A stretch of DNA of 64,000 nucleotides from Clostridia bacterium. Its GTDB lineage: Bacteria > Bacillota > Clostridia > Oscillospirales > Acutalibacteraceae. The notes under the pieces are model-generated. The model was not told where the DNA came from. It made no database searches and saw nothing but the letters and a program-made list of their open reading frames with translations. Below are positions 60,948 to 64,000 of the stretch, in pieces. Within the stretch, counting starts at the first letter, position 1, and the number at the start of each line of letters is the position of its first letter. The stretch spans positions 42,803 to 106,802 of the forward strand of contig JAFNVC010000016.1 of the NCBI GenBank assembly GCA_017379935.1. The letters are read 5' to 3'. The translations under genes were made by a program, and so were the position numbers.

Positions 60948-62684
60948 ATGATGCTCAAAAGATTTTTAACCTACTACAAGCCGCACAAAAAGATGTTTGC
61001 GCTCGATATGATTGCATCACTGCTAATCTCCGTCATCGGTATGGTTTACCCCGTCGTGACGAACAAGATGCTCAATGAGTACATTCCGCAGAAGATGTAT
61101 ACAACAACCGTTATCGCGGGCGTCATCGTGCTGGCACTCTATATTATAAGAATGCTGCTGCGTTATTTCGTGCAGTATTACGGTCACGTCATCGGCGTGC
61201 ATATGCAGTCGCAGATGCGAAAGGACCTCTTCGCGCATCTCGAAAAGCTCCCCTTCCGCTTCTTTGACAATAACGAAACGGGTAAAATTATGACGAGACT
61301 CACGAGCGACCTGTTCGAGGTTGTTGAGCTTGCTCACCACGGTCCCGAAAATCTTCTTATCAGCTCCGTGATGATTGTTCTTTCCTTCGCATACCTCGTC
61401 ACAATCAACTGGGTGCTGACGCTTATCGTCTTTACATGTGTACCTATTCTCGTTGTTGTTACCGTGCATTTCCGCAAGGCTATGCGGCAGGCTTTCAACG
61501 ACAGAAGAAAATCAACGGCAGTTATCAACGCATCAATTGAAAGCAGCGTAACGGGTATCCGCGTTACAAAAGCATACACGAACGCTGAAAACGAAATCAA
61601 AAAATTCGAGGTCGGCGACAAGGAGTTTGTCGATTCATCCTACCGCGCATACAGCGCAATGGCAAAGTTCCACTCCTCGACCTCTTTCGTAACGGATGTT
61701 TTCAATGTATTCATCCTTATCGCGGGCGGTCTCTTCCTTTATGCGGGCGAAATATCCTTCGGTGATTATTCAACGTTTATCGTTTCCGTCAACCTCTTCA
61801 TAAATCCCGTCAATACGCTTATCGGCTTTATGGAGCAGTATCAGAACGGTGTCAGCGGCTTCAAGCGCTTCTGCGAAATTATGGACGAGGAGCCCGAGGA
61901 AGAAAAGCCCGATGCTAAAGTACTCACGGACGTTCAGGGCGAAATTGAATTTAAGGATGTCAACTATTCATACGATACAACAAAGGAGGTTCTGCACGAC
62001 GTCAACCTGAAAATTGAAAAGGGCAGAAAGGTTGCACTCGTCGGCCCGTCGGGCGGCGGAAAAACTACACTCTGCCACCTTCTTCCTAACTTCTATCATC
62101 TTGACGAAGGCAGCGGAGAAATCCTCATTGACGGCACGGATATCCGCGATATCACTCTCGATTCGTTGCGCAGAAATATCGGTATCGTTCAGCAGGACGT
62201 TTTCCTCTTCGCAGGCACAATCCGCGAAAACATCCTCTACGGCAGACCCGATGCGAGCGAGGAGGATATCTTCGAGGCGGCAAAGCGCGCTAATATCCAC
62301 GATTACATTATGACCCTCGAAAACGGCTATGACACAGAAATCGGCGAGCGCGGAGTCAAGCTTTCGGGCGGTCAGAAGCAGAGACTTAGTATCGCAAGAG
62401 TTTTCCTCAAGGACCCTGCAATTCTTATTCTTGACGAGGCAACAAGCGCACTCGACAACACAACTGAGGTGCTTATTCAGCACGCACTCGACGAGCTTTG
62501 TAAGGGCAGAACAACTCTTGTTGTTGCACACAGACTTTCAACAATCCGCAACGCTGACGAGATTGCGGTTGTTATCGACGGTAAGATCAAGGAGCGCGGA
62601 ACACACGAGGAGCTTATCGAAGCCGACGGAACATACAAGAAGCTTTACTCCCTCCAGTTCCGTGAGAATGATATATTTGAATAA
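60948..62684 (+). CDS. ABC exporter half-transporter (MsbA/MdlB-like)
   Basis: The 578-aa protein has six membrane helices (~15-310) and an ATPase domain (~335-575) with VGPSGGGKTTLCHL, LSGGQKQRLSIAR and ILILDEATSALD. It acts as a homodimer or heterodimer exporting lipids, drugs or peptides; no partner gene adjoins. AAAGGATGTGAT precedes two adjacent ATGs, and the first is used here. It has no extra N-terminal domain, unlike the exporter at 14515. Confidence 0.9.
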   Translation: MMLKRFLTYYKPHKKMFALDMIASLLISVIGMVYPVVTNKMLNEYIPQKMYTTTVIAGVIVLALYIIRMLLRYFVQYYGHVIGVHMQSQMRKDLFAHLEKLPFRFFDNNETGKIMTRLTSDLFEVVELAHHGPENLLISSVMIVLSFAYLVTINWVLTLIVFTCVPILVVVTVHFRKAMRQAFNDRRKSTAVINASIESSVTGIRVTKAYTNAENEIKKFEVGDKEFVDSSYRAYSAMAKFHSSTSFVTDVFNVFILIAGGLFLYAGEISFGDYSTFIVSVNLFINPVNTLIGFMEQYQNGVSGFKRFCEIMDEEPEEEKPDAKVLTDVQGEIEFKDVNYSYDTTKEVLHDVNLKIEKGRKVALVGPSGGGKTTLCHLLPNFYHLDEGSGEILIDGTDIRDITLDSLRRNIGIVQQDVFLFAGTIRENILYGRPDASEEDIFEAAKRANIHDYIMTLENGYDTEIGERGVKLSGGQKQRLSIARVFLKDPAILILDEATSALDNTTEVLIQHALDELCKGRTTLVVAHRLSTIRNADEIAVVIDGKIKERGTHEELIEADGTYKKLYSLQFRENDIFE

Positions 62685-62689
62685 AAAAT

Positions 62690-62717
62690 ACACCTTGGAA
62701 CGAAAGCTCCAAGGTGT
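62690..62717. terminator. Bidirectional terminator between ABC exporter and tandem membrane proteins
   Basis: A 10-bp stem (ACACCTTGGA / TCCAAGGTGT) with an 8-base loop is followed on the minus strand by a T-rich run and on the plus strand by TATTCTTATT. Confidence 0.75.
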
Positions 62718-62722
62718 TATTC

Positions 62723-63223
62723 TTATTCCGCCGGACCGACATAACGGTAGAATTTTGCTCCGAATGCACCTTCGCATTCTTCAATAATAACTCTGCCGCC
62801 TTGATAAGGAAAAACTTCTAACTCTTCATCAGTAAAACCAAAATCGTAATTTACGGCAAGTTCTTCGTTTCCTTCAGGTGTTATGAACCACACTCTGCAG
62901 GTGTCAATCCGTCTCGTATCTCCATGCAGCGCCTTTGCTTCATAGCGTTCAATTACTGTTGACGAGGCTATCGCATTAAATTCACCGTAGAAATGAAAAG
63001 AAAGCATTATCACTATTCCTGCCGTCGCAACAATTTCAACAATACGCCAAAGCAGTCTTTCGTTTGACGGCTTTCTGTCAAAAAACGCTAAAACAATCGT
63101 TGAAGCAGCAAAAACCGCAAACGCAAGCCATAGCGGATATTCCCCGCCAACGGTAAAGCCGTAACCCAGAGTCAGCACAGCTGAAACAGCAAGTATGATT
63201 ATGTACTTAAGAGCCTTTTTCAT
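62723..63223 (-). CDS. Membrane protein, tandem paralogue 1
   Basis: The 166-aa protein starts MKKALKYIIILAVSAVLTLG, has three hydrophobic helices within the first ~90 residues and an extramembrane C-terminal domain (~95-166) with FITPEGNEELAVNYD and RVIIEECEGAFGAKFYRY. I do not recognise the family. Its first 28 residues equal those of the upstream paralogue, and the DNA there is identical over 74 nt. The start lies inside the end of that gene (17-nt overlap) with GGAGACAG upstream, so both are cotranscribed. Confidence 0.65.
   Translation of the reverse strand: MKKALKYIIILAVSAVLTLGYGFTVGGEYPLWLAFAVFAASTIVLAFFDRKPSNERLLWRIVEIVATAGIVIMLSFHFYGEFNAIASSTVIERYEAKALHGDTRRIDTCRVWFITPEGNEELAVNYDFGFTDEELEVFPYQGGRVIIEECEGAFGAKFYRYVGPAE
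63150..63223 (-). repeat. 74-nt identical 5' coding segment, copy 1
   Basis: These bases are identical to 63655-63728 and encode the first 24-25 codons of the downstream paralogue. The similarity continues a few bases further with two mismatches and then drops. Confidence 0.92.
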
Positions 63224-63728
63224 TATCTGTCTCCATAATGTATTCAAGATAAATGTCGCCGAACAGTCCCTCATATTCCCCGATTATAATTCTGTCTCCG
63301 CGTGATGGCGGACCGTCGGGAAGTAAAAACGAAGCGTCCGCATTTACAATAACCCAATCCTCCTGACCTTCAGGAGTTTTAAAATAAACAGTCGCATTTC
63401 CTTGGCTTCTCTGACTACCTGAAAATGTAATATCGGTAACCTCTGTTTCAAATTCGCCAACTTTTGTCAAAGAAGATGAGCTTACACCGGAATACAGCAC
63501 TATCGAAAAAACAAACACCACTACAACAGTAACCGCTATACTGATAAGTTTTTTAAAAGCGGATAAACAAGAAGCCTTTTTGTTGAAATATACCATTATA
63601 AGTACGGCAACTGCAATCTGCAAACCTATGAACCACAACGAAGGTTCCCCACCGACGGTAAAGCCGTAACCCAGAGTCAGCACAGCTGAAACAGCAAGTA
63701 TGATTATGTACTTAAGAGCCTTTTTCAT
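63207..63728 (-). CDS. Membrane protein, tandem paralogue 2
   Basis: The 173-aa protein has the same layout as its downstream paralogue: an identical N terminus ending GYGFTVGGE, two further hydrophobic helices (~33-50, ~60-80) and a C-terminal domain with YFKTPEGQEDWVIVNAD and RIIIGEYEGLFGDIYLEY. Outside the identical 5' end, similarity is limited to these motifs. A GGAG site precedes ATG 63728 and a promoter lies at 63753-63780. The function is unknown. Confidence 0.65.
   Translation of the reverse strand: MKKALKYIIILAVSAVLTLGYGFTVGGEPSLWFIGLQIAVAVLIMVYFNKKASCLSAFKKLISIAVTVVVVFVFSIVLYSGVSSSSLTKVGEFETEVTDITFSGSQRSQGNATVYFKTPEGQEDWVIVNADASFLLPDGPPSRGDRIIIGEYEGLFGDIYLEYIMETDNEKGS
63655..63728 (-). 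repeat. 74-nt identical 5' coding segment, copy 2
   Basis: This is the partner of 63150-63223, starting exactly at the ATG of the upstream paralogue. Confidence 0.92.
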
Positions 63729-63752
63729 CCTGCCAGCTCCTTTCATATCTGT

Positions 63753-63780
63753 ATTATAAATCAAAGAAGCAAAAAGTCAA
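63753..63780 (-). promoter_or_regulatory. Sigma-A promoter for tandem membrane proteins
   Basis: On the minus strand TTGACT (63780-63775) and TATAAT (63758-63753) have a 16-bp spacer. Confidence 0.7.
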
Positions 63781-63891
63781 ATAACACTTTGTGCAAAAAT
63801 AAAAGAGCTTTTTAACAGTTAGTGCAAAATCTGTTCGACAAATTGGAGCTTGTCGAGAGGTTTGGTTTTGATGAAATTAAATGCGTGCAAA

Positions 63892-63953
63892 GCCTCCCTT
63901 GCCTAAAGGGAGGTGGATTTTGCGTAGCAAAAGACGGAGGGATATATTAACAA
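63892..63953 (+). repeat. Dispersed intergenic palindromic repeat, copy B
   Basis: GCCTCCCTTGCCTAAAGGGA, a variable middle and GACGGAGGGAT match copy A at 44532-44578 in opposite orientation. The middle differs but is again a small hairpin (TTTTGC-GTA-GCAAAA). The first part is itself a hairpin (CCTCCCTT / AAGGGAGG). Confidence 0.8.
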
Positions 63954-63992
63954 AGTTTCTTTACTGCTATATCTTTTTCCGTGTCACAAACT

Positions 63993-64000
63993 ATCCCTCC
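63993..64000 (-). repeat. Start of a third, inverted repeat copy (copy C), cut by the window edge
   Basis: ATCCCTCC at the last bases matches the terminal end of copies A and B in inverted orientation, 39 bases after copy B. Only 8 bases are visible, so this is tentative. Confidence 0.4.

Noticed and set aside
63729-63891. Possible small gene or RNA between the tandem membrane proteins and repeat copy B
   Set aside because: Beyond the promoter I see only AT-rich sequence and a short CGACAA/TTGTCG inverted repeat near 63836-63856; no supported gene.

Overview
The window looks like chromosome of a gut-associated, Gram-positive, anaerobic Clostridia, most likely Oscillospirales/Ruminococcaceae-like. 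The evidence is a PolC-type replicase, a LexA, NrdR and DarA (c-di-AMP receptor) gene set, a CIRCE-controlled groESL, oxygen-sensitive glycyl-radical and ferredoxin-type enzymes, sigma-A promoters with 16-18 bp spacers, and a bile salt hydrolase with GH2 and GH89 glycosidases. The species assignment is inference. I saw no rRNA, tRNA, CRISPR array, prophage or transposase.

Layout. 1-4 kb (minus): the 5' end of an acyl-CoA ligase gene, a type Ic aspartate aminotransferase, an alpha/beta hydrolase, nrdR and a TIM-barrel isomerase-like gene. 4-6 kb (plus): groES-groEL. 6.2-8.2 kb (minus): ECF sigma factor, anti-sigma-like protein and secreted-type protein. 8.4-12 kb (plus): Gfo/Idh/MocA oxidoreductase-nagB and a long-chain acyl-CoA synthetase. 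12.1-17.6 kb: a junction-shaped palindromic element, a 56-aa Gly-rich protein, pdxY-trmL, dut, then ABC exporter-DUF1854-darA. 17.6-22 kb: a lipid-type operon (degenerate GDPD, serine hydrolase, YhhN) facing lexA. 22-24 kb: a second sigma/anti-sigma pair and a small membrane protein. 24-28.3 kb (plus): ferredoxin-type aldo/keto reductase, ECF S component, DUF1893 and MIF homologue, then an adenylate-forming enzyme. 28.4-33.8 kb (minus): a four-gene glycyl-radical-enzyme (GRE) operon with activase, FGGY kinase and mannose-6-phosphate isomerase. 33.9-38.2 kb (plus): argCJBD. 38.2-39.2 kb: bile salt hydrolase. 39.2-51.7 kb (minus): one long operon, pyrH-frr-uppS-cdsA-dxr-rseP-(membrane protein)-ispG-polC-M20 peptidase. 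51.9-60.8 kb: GH89, a zinc-ribbon protein, GH2 beta-galactosidase, DUF1846 and an iron alcohol dehydrogenase. 60.9-64 kb: an ABC exporter, tandem paralogous membrane proteins, and intergenic repeats at the right edge.

Main points of interest. (1) The GRE operon has a dehydratase-type Cys loop but an aberrant glycyl-radical loop, is coupled to a sugar kinase and isomerase, and sits behind a perfect operator-like palindrome; it is the best candidate for an undescribed pathway. (2) PolC lacks the proofreading exonuclease domain that normally interrupts its PHP domain. (3) Two sets of divergent paralogues share nucleotide-identical 5' coding ends (37 nt and 74 nt). (4) The GDPD-family protein has lost two expected catalytic residues. 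(5) A three-way-junction-shaped palindrome lies at 12.1 kb and a dispersed repeat family at 44.5 and 63.9-64.0 kb.
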